Positions 10,069 to 17,990 of a stretch of 64,000 nucleotides of DNA are shown here, in pieces; within the stretch, counting starts at the first letter, position 1, and every line of letters begins with the position of its first letter. The position numbers were made by a program, and so were the translations under genes. The DNA is from Thiohalomonas sp963783235 (GTDB lineage: Bacteria; Pseudomonadota; Gammaproteobacteria; Thiohalomonadales; Thiohalomonadaceae). The DNA lies in contig CAWAMN010000001.1 of NCBI GenBank assembly GCA_963783235.1, positions 2,356,001-2,420,000 on the forward strand, in the 5' to 3' direction. The notes under the pieces are model-generated. The model saw nothing but the letters and a program-made list of their open reading frames with translations. It was not told where the DNA came from and did no database searches.

Positions 10069-10548
10069 TTAGCGTAATCTATTATTCAGCGCAGCTTTGA
10101 CGTTCGGGTGAACGAATTCCGAGATATCCCCGCCGAGGCCAGCGACCTCCCTGACCAGGCTGGAAGAGATGTAGCTGTACTGCTCCGCCGGGGTCAAAAA
10201 GAGCGTCTCCACATCGGGGGCCAGCCGGCGGTTCATGCCGGCAAGCTGAAACTCGTATTCGAAGTCGGATACCGCGCGCAGCCCGCGCAGTATAACCTGA
10301 GCTCCGCGCTGCCGGACGTAATCGGCCAACAGATTATCGAATCCACACACCTCGGCGTTATCCACTCCGACCAGGGCCTGCCGGGCAAGTTCCACCCGCT
10401 GTTCCAGCTCGAAAAGTGGGGTTTTCTTGGGGTTGGCCGCCACAGCCACAATGATACGGTCGAATAGCCGCGCCCCGCGGGCGATCAAATCCGTATGACC
10501 GTTGGTGATGGGATCGAACGTACCGGGATAGATGGCGGTGATCTGCAT
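10069..10548 (-). CDS. coaD: Pantetheine-phosphate adenylyltransferase
   Basis: Catalyses the penultimate step of coenzyme A synthesis, 4'-phosphopantetheine + ATP to dephospho-CoA. Its 159 residues match the usual family length. Motifs seen are YPGTFDPITNGH (the nucleotidyltransferase TxGH motif), RGLRAVSDFEYE and the C-terminal YSYISSSLVREVA (ISSS(T)xVR). It is followed by the ferredoxin gene and preceded 99 bases away by rsmD, which is the usual rsmD-coaD order. Confidence 0.96.
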   Translation of the reverse strand: MQITAIYPGTFDPITNGHTDLIARGARLFDRIIVAVAANPKKTPLFELEQRVELARQALVGVDNAEVCGFDNLLADYVRQRGAQVILRGLRAVSDFEYEFQLAGMNRRLAPDVETLFLTPAEQYSYISSSLVREVAGLGGDISEFVHPNVKAALNNRLR

Positions 10549-10647
10549 GGGTCGATTCCTGCGCCGAAGCGCCGCAATGATACAGGAGCAAGGAGCGACG
10601 GGCCAAAAACCGCCCGCATCCGGCCGTGATGTCGGGAAGGTGGTGGC

Positions 10648-11214
10648 TCAGCCCACTTCAACCAGTCGGTAGCTCACCTGCCCGGCGTCGCGGCGCCGCA
10701 GCTCTTCCCAACTTGCCGGCAGGGCCGGAGGGGTTTCGGCCTCCGACTCGCTCTCCAGATAGACCCAGGCCTTGGGTGCGAGCCAGCCGCCTGCGCTCAG
10801 CAGGCGCACAGCGGGCTCCAGCAGGTCGCGCCGGAACGGCGGGTCCAGAAAAACGAGGTCGTAAGGCCGCCCCCCGCCGCGCAGGAAATTGAGCACATCC
10901 GAGCGAACCACCCGCCCCCCTTGCGATCCCAGGATTTGGAGGTTCTCCTCCAGCTGGCGCACCACTTTGGGATCGGAATCCACGAACACCGCCTCGGCGG
11001 CGCCGCGTGAGAGGGCTTCGATACCCAGAGCGCCACTGCCGGCGTAAAGATCCAGGCAGTGAGCGCCTTCGATCCGGCCCTGCAGCCAATTGAAAAGCGT
11101 CTCCCGGACCCGATCGGGGGTCGGTCGCAGGCCCTCCACATCGGGGAAGGCGAGTCGACGGCTGCGCCATTCCCCGCCGATGATGCGCAAGCAGTTGCCT
11201 TTAGCTTTCGCCAT
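10648..11214 (-). CDS. rsmD: 16S rRNA (guanine(966)-N(2))-methyltransferase
   Basis: Methylates G966 of 16S rRNA using S-adenosylmethionine. The 188-residue protein begins with the RIIGGEWRSRRLAFP segment typical of RsmD. It has the SAM-binding motif DLYAGSGALGIEALSRGA and the catalytic DPPF. The start overlaps the end of the upstream M16 peptidase gene by 14 bases, so the two are probably transcribed together. Confidence 0.94.
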   Translation of the reverse strand: MAKAKGNCLRIIGGEWRSRRLAFPDVEGLRPTPDRVRETLFNWLQGRIEGAHCLDLYAGSGALGIEALSRGAAEAVFVDSDPKVVRQLEENLQILGSQGGRVVRSDVLNFLRGGGRPYDLVFLDPPFRRDLLEPAVRLLSAGGWLAPKAWVYLESESEAETPPALPASWEELRRRDAGQVSYRLVEVG

Positions 11215-12526
11215 CCGTCTTCCCCACGGTTACAACCAGCAGACGGTCGGGGTGGATCCGACGCTGGAACGCCTCACGGATCGATTCCGGAGTCACCGCC
11301 GAGACACGTCCGATAAAGCGGTTCAGGTAATCGAGCGGCAGATCGTAGAAGCCGATCATCGAAATATAACTGACGATCTCGCTGTTGGAATCGATGTCGA
11401 GCGGGAAGCCTCCGGTGATATTTTTCTTCGCGCGCGCGACATCTTCATCGCTCGGCCCCTCAGTGACGAACTGGGTCAATGTATCGCGCAGCACCTTCAT
11501 GGCCTGTTCGGCATTGTCGTTGGCGGTTTGCAGACTGAGAATGAAGGGGCCTTGGACCTGCATCGGCGAAAAATGGCTCGAGGCGCTGTAGGCGAGCCCG
11601 CGCTTCTCCCTCACCTCCTTGGCGATCCGCGAAACCAGGCCGCTGCCGCCCAGGATGTGGTTGCCGACATAAAGAGAAAACCAGTCCTCGGCACCGCGGG
11701 CGACACCCAGCTGGCCCATCCAGACGTGGGTCTGACTGGAGGGATGACTTAATGAGGCCCGTTCGGCGCTCTTTAGCGGCTCCGGAGCGGGCAGTGCAGG
11801 CGCCGGTTTGCCTTCGGACAGCCCAGCGGTAATCCGGTTCGCCAACCGTTCGGCATCGTCCCGCTTCAGGTCACCCACGATCGCCACGGTCGCATTCCGC
11901 GCCACATAGTAGCGCTGGTAATGGGCTCGGATGGCCTCCCGATCCAGCTGCCGGAGCGAAGCTTCAGTGCCCAATACCGGATTGGCATAGGGATGCTGTC
12001 CATAGAGATCGGCATAGAAACGAAGCTTGGCAATATCGCCCGGGGACTGCCGCTGCCGCTTGAGCGCCACCAGCATGCGGTCCCGCTCCCGGTTCAGGGC
12101 ATCCGTCGGGAATTCCGGACGGCCCAGGACCGCAGCGAAGGTCTCTACAGCGGGCTCCATGCGCTCCGGTTCGGTGAGGGTACGCAGACTGAAGATGGAC
12201 ATATCGCGCAGGGCATCGTTGGAGAACCGCGCGCCCACCGAGTCGAAACGCTGCGCAATGGTATCGGCACTCATCCCGGCCGCTCCTTCGGCCAGAAGGG
12301 CATTGGTGAGCACGCCGATGCCCTTCATATCACCGTCGCGGCTGGCGCCGGCCCCGAAGACCACCCGCACATCCACGATCGGCAACTCCGGGGCGTGAAC
12401 AAAATAGACCCCCGCGCCGTTGTCGCTGCGCCACTGCTGAATTTCCGGGACCGCCTGGCTGGTTCCGGCCCAGCCGAACAGTAAAAGCGCCAGCGGCAGG
12501 GGACTCCATTTAGCGATGCGGGACAT
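11201..12526 (-). CDS. M16-family peptidase-like subunit lacking the zinc site, exported
   Basis: Zinc-peptidase-fold protein of ~441 residues with a signal peptide (LPLALLLFGWAGTSQA). The region where active M16 enzymes carry HxxEH reads GIGVLTNALLAEGAAG here, with no His or Glu ligands, so this chain is probably non-catalytic. It retains the C-terminal M16 half. The start at 12526 follows AAAAGGAGCG. The gene overlaps the active M16 gene upstream by 17 bases. Such active/inactive pairs form heterodimers in other M16 proteins (processing peptidase type); pairing here is inferred from the overlap. Confidence 0.88.
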   Translation of the reverse strand: MSRIAKWSPLPLALLLFGWAGTSQAVPEIQQWRSDNGAGVYFVHAPELPIVDVRVVFGAGASRDGDMKGIGVLTNALLAEGAAGMSADTIAQRFDSVGARFSNDALRDMSIFSLRTLTEPERMEPAVETFAAVLGRPEFPTDALNRERDRMLVALKRQRQSPGDIAKLRFYADLYGQHPYANPVLGTEASLRQLDREAIRAHYQRYYVARNATVAIVGDLKRDDAERLANRITAGLSEGKPAPALPAPEPLKSAERASLSHPSSQTHVWMGQLGVARGAEDWFSLYVGNHILGGSGLVSRIAKEVREKRGLAYSASSHFSPMQVQGPFILSLQTANDNAEQAMKVLRDTLTQFVTEGPSDEDVARAKKNITGGFPLDIDSNSEIVSYISMIGFYDLPLDYLNRFIGRVSAVTPESIREAFQRRIHPDRLLVVTVGKTDGES

Positions 12527-13904
12527 CAAGATTCGCTCCTTTTGTATCACGGGGGGCTTCGGGTTTGATTGCTACCGGATTCAGCCGGGCAATGGTCAGG
12601 CTGTCGGCCTTGAGAAATTCACGGGCCACCTGCTGCACTTGCTCCGGTGTTACCGCTTCCACTTTTTCGACGTATTCGTCCGCGGTGGGCCAGCCCAGAC
12701 CGACCGTCTCCAGTGAGCCGATCTGCATCGCCTGATAGAAAACGGAATCCCGCTCGTAGACCTTCGATGCCGTCACCTGCGCCTTGATGCGCTCCAGCTC
12801 ATCGCGGTCCACAGGCTGATCGCGGAGCCGACGAACCTGCTCGAGCAGGGCCTGTTCCAACTCATCGACCGTATGGCCCTGGGCGGGCACACCGCTCAAG
12901 GTCAGTAGCGAATTGCGCCCGGAATAGAGGCCGTAGCCGGCACCGGCACCGGCGGCGATCTGCCGACCCCGCACCAATTCGCGGGTCAGCCGGGCGCTAT
13001 CGCCGCTATCCAGTACCGAAGCGAGCACCTCCAGTGCATACGCCTTCCACGGCTCGTCGGAGGTTTTCAACACGGGCACTTTGAAGCCCAGTAGCAGAAT
13101 GGGGTTCTGGGCGGGCGCCTCGACTTCGACCCGTAGAATCCCCTGTTGCTGAGGCTCCTCCCGCGGCTTGGGCGGGCTTAGCGTGCTGGGCTGCAGGGGG
13201 CCGAAGTACTTTTCGGCCTCTGCGAAGACCTTTGCGGGGTCCACATCACCCACTACGACCAGGGTCGCATTATTGGGGGCATACCAGGTGGCATACCAGC
13301 GCTTCAGATCATCGATTTTCAGGTGCTGGAGGTCGTCCATCCAGCCGATGACAGGGTGGCGATAGGGGCTGACCTTGAAGGCCGTTGCCATGAAGGTTTC
13401 ATAGGTCAGGGAGTCGGGTTTGTCTTCGGTGCGAAGGCGCCGCTCCTCCATGACCACCTGCACCTCTTTTTCGAACTCCTCCTTTTTCAGCGACAGGTTG
13501 CGCATCCGATCCGCCTCCAGCCTGAAACTCACCGGATAGCGGCTCGCCTCCATCTGCTGGTAGTAGGCGGTGTAGTCCCTTGAGGTGAAGGCGTTCTCGG
13601 AGCCGCCATTGTCGGCGATGATACGGGAGAACTCGCCATCGGGATGCTCGGGTGTCCCCTGAAACATCATGTGCTCGACGACGTGGGAGACGCCGGTGAT
13701 CCCGCCGTGCTCGTAGCTGGAGCCCACCTTGTACCAGACCTGGGAGACCATCACGGGCGCCCGGTGATCCTCGCGGACGATCACCTTCATTCCGTTATCG
13801 AGAATCCTCTCGTGGGTGCGGTCTCCATTGGCATCCAGAGCGGCGCCGGCGGGTGTAGCGGCAATGGTCAGAAGAGAGGCAAACAGAATCGCTACTTTCA
13901 GCAT
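12510..13904 (-). CDS. M16-family zinc peptidase, active subunit, exported
   Basis: Periplasmic metallopeptidase of ~464 residues. The start at 13904 follows AAGGA and gives a signal peptide (VAILFASLLTIAATPAGA). The inverted zinc motif HVVEH is present (VSHVVEHMMFQGT), as is a downstream glutamate region (EVQVVMEERRLRTEDKP) that supplies the third ligand in this family. NAFTSRDYTAYY is a conserved M16 segment. It is the first gene of a minus-strand series and is divergent from ftsY, the same arrangement found in many gammaproteobacteria. The substrate is unknown. Confidence 0.92.
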   Translation of the reverse strand: MLKVAILFASLLTIAATPAGAALDANGDRTHERILDNGMKVIVREDHRAPVMVSQVWYKVGSSYEHGGITGVSHVVEHMMFQGTPEHPDGEFSRIIADNGGSENAFTSRDYTAYYQQMEASRYPVSFRLEADRMRNLSLKKEEFEKEVQVVMEERRLRTEDKPDSLTYETFMATAFKVSPYRHPVIGWMDDLQHLKIDDLKRWYATWYAPNNATLVVVGDVDPAKVFAEAEKYFGPLQPSTLSPPKPREEPQQQGILRVEVEAPAQNPILLLGFKVPVLKTSDEPWKAYALEVLASVLDSGDSARLTRELVRGRQIAAGAGAGYGLYSGRNSLLTLSGVPAQGHTVDELEQALLEQVRRLRDQPVDRDELERIKAQVTASKVYERDSVFYQAMQIGSLETVGLGWPTADEYVEKVEAVTPEQVQQVAREFLKADSLTIARLNPVAIKPEAPRDTKGANLDVPHR

Positions 13905-14174
13905 GAACAAACCATCCTTCACGGCTAATGGTAAACGTATACTCTCAAGAGAGAGATGTAAGTCTCTGTTTGTGAGAGCGGCAGTGTCGCTATAGGCGGA
14001 ATCCACCTGCCCCTGCCCGAACGCGGCAGGATGCTGCTCCCACCGAAAGCAGGCGGTCGACGTAAGTGTATCGCGGCATACCCGCCCTTGGGGCGAAATG
14101 ATAGGATCCGGGGGCGCGGCATCTGGATCTCGGCCGCGACTTCTCCACGTGTCTACGACAATGATATAGAGCTA

Positions 14175-15173
14175 ATGTTCGGTTTCGGTAAAAACAAGGG
14201 CAACAAGGAAGCGGCCGATGAAGAGCCTGAAAAGAAGGGGCTTTTTTCCCGTCTTCGCCAGGGGCTTTCGCGCACCAGCGAGATCCTCAGCACCGATGTG
14301 CGCGACCTCGTCGGGGCCGGCCGGCGCATCGATGACGAACTGCTGGAGGAGTTGGAGACGCAGTTGCTGGTGGCGGATGTGGGCGTCGAGGCCACACAGG
14401 CCATCATGGCCGACCTCAACAAGCGGGTCTCGCGCAAACAGCTGAACGATAGCGACGCGCTATTCGCCGCGCTGCGGGAGAATATGCTGGAGATCCTCTC
14501 CCCGGTCAGCCAGCCGCTGACCATCCCCGACGGCGTGCGCCCCTATGTCCTGCTGGTGGTCGGCGTCAACGGGGCCGGCAAAACCACCACCATCGGCAAG
14601 CTGGCCAAACGCCTGCAGGGGCAGGGCGCTTCGGTGATGCTGGCCGCGGGCGATACCTTCCGGGCCGCGGCGGTCGAACAATTGCAGGTCTGGGGCGAGC
14701 GCAACGGGATCCCCGTCATTGCGCAGCACACCGGCGCCGATTCGGCTTCCGTGGTGTATGACGCCGTGCAGGCGGCCACGTCGCGCGGCACCGACATACT
14801 GATCGCCGATACCGCCGGGCGGTTGCACACCCAGTCAAACCTCATGGAGGAGCTGAAGAAGGTCAAACGGGTCATCGGCAAGCTCGACGACACCGCTCCC
14901 CATGAGGTGCTGCTGGTGCTCGATGCCGGTACCGGTCAGAACGCACTCTCCCAGGCCAAACAGTTCCAGCAGGCGGTGGGCGTCAGCGGCATTGCGCTGA
15001 CCAAACTGGACGGGACCGCCAAGGGCGGCATCATCTTCGCGATTGCCAAACAGATGGGCCTCCCGATCCGCTTTATCGGCGTGGGCGAAGGCATTGACGA
15101 CCTGCGCGCCTTCGATGCCGAGGAATTCGTGGACGCCCTGCTCGAAAGAGAGGAAGCCGGCGGCAGCGAATGA
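14175..15173 (+). CDS. ftsY: Signal recognition particle receptor FtsY
   Basis: GTPase that docks SRP-ribosome complexes at the inner membrane for co-translational insertion. The start at 14175 (MFGFGKNK) is preferred over upstream in-frame codons because it gives a typical short acidic/basic A domain. The N-domain four-helix bundle is followed by the G domain with GVNGAGKTTTIGKLA, the DTAGR box and TKLDGTAKGG. The 332-residue length is normal for gammaproteobacterial FtsY with a short A domain. Its stop overlaps the ftsE start (ATGA), so ftsY, ftsE and ftsX form one operon. Confidence 0.97.
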   Translation: MFGFGKNKGNKEAADEEPEKKGLFSRLRQGLSRTSEILSTDVRDLVGAGRRIDDELLEELETQLLVADVGVEATQAIMADLNKRVSRKQLNDSDALFAALRENMLEILSPVSQPLTIPDGVRPYVLLVVGVNGAGKTTTIGKLAKRLQGQGASVMLAAGDTFRAAAVEQLQVWGERNGIPVIAQHTGADSASVVYDAVQAATSRGTDILIADTAGRLHTQSNLMEELKKVKRVIGKLDDTAPHEVLLVLDAGTGQNALSQAKQFQQAVGVSGIALTKLDGTAKGGIIFAIAKQMGLPIRFIGVGEGIDDLRAFDAEEFVDALLEREEAGGSE

Positions 15174-15841
15174 TCCGTTTTACCGACGTCAGCAAACGCT
15201 ATCCGGGGGGGCACGAGGCCCTGAAAGGGGTCGGCTTTCACCTGGCCTCCGGGGAGATGGCATTCCTCACGGGGCACTCCGGGGCCGGTAAAAGCTCGCT
15301 TCTCAAGCTCATCGCCCGGATTGAGCGCCCCAGCGGCGGGCAGGTGCTGGTGGGCGGGCAAAACCTGGCGCGGGTAAAACGCCGCCACATCCCCTATCAC
15401 CGCCGCCGCATTGGCATTATCTTCCAGGACCATCGGCTGCTTTTCGACCGCACGGTCTTCGACAATGTGGCCCTCCCGCTCATCATCGCCGGCCACACCC
15501 GGCGCGAGGTGGAGCGGCGGGTCCGAGCCGCCCTCGACAAAGTCGGCCTGCTTGATAGGGCCAAGGCCTTTCCCATCACCCTCTCCGGTGGTGAACAGCA
15601 GCGGGTCGGCATCGCCCGTGCCGTAATCAACCGTCCGCCGCTGGTGCTGGCGGACGAGCCGACCGGTAATCTCGACCCGGAACTCTCCCGGGAAATCATG
15701 GAGATCTTCCGGGATTTCAACCGGGTCGGTGTCAGCGTTCTCATCGCCAGCCACGACCTGGACCTCATCCGGCGGCTGCCCCACCGGATTCTGCGGCTGG
15801 ACCATGGCCGGCTGGCCAGCGATATCGGGGTGACGGTCTGA
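15170..15841 (+). CDS. ftsE: Cell division ATP-binding protein FtsE
   Basis: ATPase of the FtsEX complex, which controls septal peptidoglycan hydrolases. At 223 residues it is a minimal ABC domain: Walker A GHSGAGKSS, signature LSGGEQQRVGIARA, Walker B LVLADEPTGNLD and the switch His in ASHDLDL. It overlaps ftsY by four bases at the start and shares the last base of its stop with the ftsX start, indicating translational coupling. Confidence 0.96.
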   Translation: MIRFTDVSKRYPGGHEALKGVGFHLASGEMAFLTGHSGAGKSSLLKLIARIERPSGGQVLVGGQNLARVKRRHIPYHRRRIGIIFQDHRLLFDRTVFDNVALPLIIAGHTRREVERRVRAALDKVGLLDRAKAFPITLSGGEQQRVGIARAVINRPPLVLADEPTGNLDPELSREIMEIFRDFNRVGVSVLIASHDLDLIRRLPHRILRLDHGRLASDIGVTV

Positions 15842-16842
15842 TGCCCGAAACCGCCTCCACCAAGCCGGTCACGTCCCGCGATTCCGCCCGGGGCGCCTCC
15901 AAGGCCGGTCCTCGCCTCACGGACGCCCTGCACAGTTGGGGGGTTCGGCACCTGCAGACCTTCTTCTATGCGCTTGGGCAGATGTGGCGCCGTCCGGCGG
16001 CGACGCTGATGACCGCGGCGGTCATCGGAATCGCCCTGGCGCTACCCGCCGGGCTTCACCTGGTGCTGAAAAACGTACAGCATGTGCTGGCAGGCTGGGA
16101 CGGGGCCACGCAGCTCTCCCTGTTTCTGACCGAAGCCACCGATGAGCCGACCGCCCTGGGGCTCGCCGAGCGCCTGGAGGCGCGCCCGGGGATCGCCAGC
16201 GCCAGTTACATCTCCCGCGACAGTGCACTGACCGAATTCCGGCGCCTGTCCGGCTTCGGCGAGGCACTCGATGCGCTGGAGGAAAACCCCCTTCCGGCCG
16301 TCCTGGTGATCCGCCCGGCCCTCAGCCACAACAGCCCCGAACAGGTGAGGACACTGCTGGAGGAGATGAGCGCCTTGCCCAGCGTCGATATGGCCCAGTT
16401 GGACATGCAGTGGGTCAAACGGCTGTTTGCCCTGATGCAAATCGGCCGCCGCGGGGTTTGGGTGCTGGCGGGGCTGCTTTCGCTCGCGGTGCTGCTGGTG
16501 GTGGGCAATACCATCCGCCTCTCCATCCAGAACAGGCGGGATGAGATTGTGGTCACGAAGCTTATCGGCGGCACCGATGCCTTTATTCGCCGGCCCTTCC
16601 TCTATACCGGCCTCTGGTACGGACTGTTCGGTGCCCTGGTTGCCGCGATTCTGGTGCAGGCCTCCCTGGCGGTGCTGAGCGGGCCAGTCCGGGACCTCGC
16701 CAATCTCTACAACAGCGGTTTCCGGCTCGATGCGCTCGATCTCGTAACCGCCGCCAGTCTGCTGCTGTCGGGAACCGGCCTGGGGCTGCTCGGCTCCTGG
16801 TTTGCCGTAGGCCGCCACCTTCGCGATATCGAACCGACCTGA
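15841..16842 (+). CDS. ftsX: Cell division protein FtsX
   Basis: Membrane partner of FtsE. A ~50-residue cytoplasmic N-tail is followed by four predicted membrane segments (near residues 57-77, 208-228, 257-278 and 302-322), with a periplasmic domain between the first two, as in FtsX. The 333-residue length fits. The C-terminal RNRRDEIVVTKLIGGTDAFIRRPF-like segment just after the second membrane helix is characteristic (here beginning QNRRDEI). It is the last gene of the ftsYEX operon; rpoH follows after a 125-base gap with its own promoter. Confidence 0.95.
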   Translation: MPETASTKPVTSRDSARGASKAGPRLTDALHSWGVRHLQTFFYALGQMWRRPAATLMTAAVIGIALALPAGLHLVLKNVQHVLAGWDGATQLSLFLTEATDEPTALGLAERLEARPGIASASYISRDSALTEFRRLSGFGEALDALEENPLPAVLVIRPALSHNSPEQVRTLLEEMSALPSVDMAQLDMQWVKRLFALMQIGRRGVWVLAGLLSLAVLLVVGNTIRLSIQNRRDEIVVTKLIGGTDAFIRRPFLYTGLWYGLFGALVAAILVQASLAVLSGPVRDLANLYNSGFRLDALDLVTAASLLLSGTGLGLLGSWFAVGRHLRDIEPT

Positions 16843-16897
16843 ACTCCTGCAGGCGTCCGTTGTCTACATCCATGCGAGCTATTGGTACTCTCAAAAA

Positions 16898-16924
16898 TTG
16901 GCACTCTAAAAAATTGAGTGCTAA
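16898..16924 (+). promoter_or_regulatory. CIRCE-like operator (HrcA site) upstream of rpoH
   Basis: TTGGCACTC, nine bases, GAGTGCTAA. This is the known CIRCE element (TTAGCACTC-N9-GAGTGCTAA) with one mismatch in the left arm. It lies about 43 bases before the rpoH start. CIRCE is the operator of the heat-shock repressor HrcA, so rpoH is predicted to be under HrcA control. No hrcA gene is in this window. Confidence 0.75.
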
Positions 16925-16927
16925 TAT
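16898..16927 (+). promoter_or_regulatory. Predicted sigma-70-type promoter of rpoH
   Basis: A TTGGCA -35-like box (16898-16903) and a TAATAT -10-like box (16922-16927), separated by 18 bases. The operator described above covers the -35 box and the spacer, an arrangement that would block RNA polymerase when repressor is bound. Confidence 0.55.
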
Positions 16928-16967
16928 GGGTTATTCATAGCCCTATGATTCAAGAAAGGGGGAATGC

Positions 16968-17819
16968 ATGTCCAAGGCCCTTGATATTTCGCTGAATTTT
17001 CCGATCAACAGCATTGAGGCCTACGCCCAGGCGGTCAACCGCATTCCAATGCTCAGCGCCGAAGAGGAGCGAAACCTCGCCGAGCGACTGCAGCAGGACA
17101 ATGATCTCGAAGCCGCGCGTCGTCTGGTGCTGTCGCACCTGCGCTTCGTGGCCCATATCGCCAGGGGCTACAGCGGCTACGGCCTGCCGCATGCGGACCT
17201 GATCCAGGAGGGCAATATCGGTCTGATGAAGGCCGTGAAACGCTTCGACCCGACCATGAATGTGCGTCTGGTCTCGTTTGCCGTGCACTGGGTGCGTGCT
17301 GAGATCCACGAATTTATTCTGCGCAACTGGCGCATCGTCAAGGTCGCCACCACCAAGGCGCAGCGCAAACTGTTCTTCAACCTGCGCAGCTCGAAAAAGC
17401 GCCTGGGCTGGTTCTCCCATGCCGAAGTGGATGCCGTGGCCAAGGACTTGGGCGTCAGCCGCGCTGATGTCCTGGAAATGGAGTCGCGCCTCTCCGGCCA
17501 CGATATGGCGTTCGACGGCAAGTCCGACGACGATGACGAATCGTCCGCCCCGGCGCCGGTCGCCTACCTCCAGGACCTGCGCCATGATCCGGCCAGCCAG
17601 GTGGAGGCCTCCAACTGGCAAGAGCACAATACCCAACAGCTCATGACGGCCTTGGAGGGCCTGGATGATCGCAGCCGCGATATCGTCACGGCCCGCTGGC
17701 TTGGCGAAGAGAAATCCACTCTTCAGGAATTGGCGGACAAGTACGGAGTCTCCGCCGAGCGGATCCGCCAGCTGGAGAAGAATGCCATGAAAAAACTCAA
17801 GGATGTGCTGGCCGCCTGA
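16968..17819 (+). CDS. rpoH: RNA polymerase heat-shock sigma factor sigma-32
   Basis: Directs transcription of chaperone and protease genes. The 283-residue protein has region 2 (LVLSHLRFVAHIARGYSGYG, then DLIQEGNIGLMKAVKRFDP) and the RpoH box QRKLFFNLR that separates RpoH from other sigma-70 proteins. Region 4 has the helix-turn-helix TLQELADKYGVSAERIRQLE. The ribosome site AAAGGGGGAATGC precedes the ATG. Position next to ftsYEX is the classical gammaproteobacterial order. It has its own promoter and a CIRCE-like operator, and a strong terminator follows the stop. Confidence 0.97.
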   Translation: MSKALDISLNFPINSIEAYAQAVNRIPMLSAEEERNLAERLQQDNDLEAARRLVLSHLRFVAHIARGYSGYGLPHADLIQEGNIGLMKAVKRFDPTMNVRLVSFAVHWVRAEIHEFILRNWRIVKVATTKAQRKLFFNLRSSKKRLGWFSHAEVDAVAKDLGVSRADVLEMESRLSGHDMAFDGKSDDDDESSAPAPVAYLQDLRHDPASQVEASNWQEHNTQQLMTALEGLDDRSRDIVTARWLGEEKSTLQELADKYGVSAERIRQLEKNAMKKLKDVLAA

Positions 17820-17832
17820 CGGACACTTCGAA

Positions 17833-17873
17833 ACAAAAAAGCCCGCCTCCGTTTGGAGTGCGGGCTTTTTTGT
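17833..17873 (+). terminator. Rho-independent terminator of rpoH
   Basis: ACAAAAAAGCCCGC pairs with GCGGGCTTTTTTGT around an inner CTCC-GTTT-GGAG stem. T-runs on both strands suggest it works in both directions. It begins 14 bases after the rpoH stop. Confidence 0.9.
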
Positions 17874-17934
17874 GAGTGACGGATCAGGGCGCCTTTTTCC
17901 CTATCCGGATCCAACGAGTTTCGCAGGATAAAAA

Positions 17935-17963
17935 AAGCTTGCGACGAGGTTCGTCGCAAGCTT
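17935..17963 (-). terminator. Rho-independent terminator of the exported coiled-coil gene
   Basis: The arms AAGCTTGCGACGA and TCGTCGCAAGCTT are perfectly complementary around a 3-base loop. On the minus strand the stem is followed by a T7 run. It lies 28 bases past the stop of the minus-strand gene. Confidence 0.88.
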
Positions 17964-17990
17964 GGGGAACCACTACTGTGAAGAGCCGAT

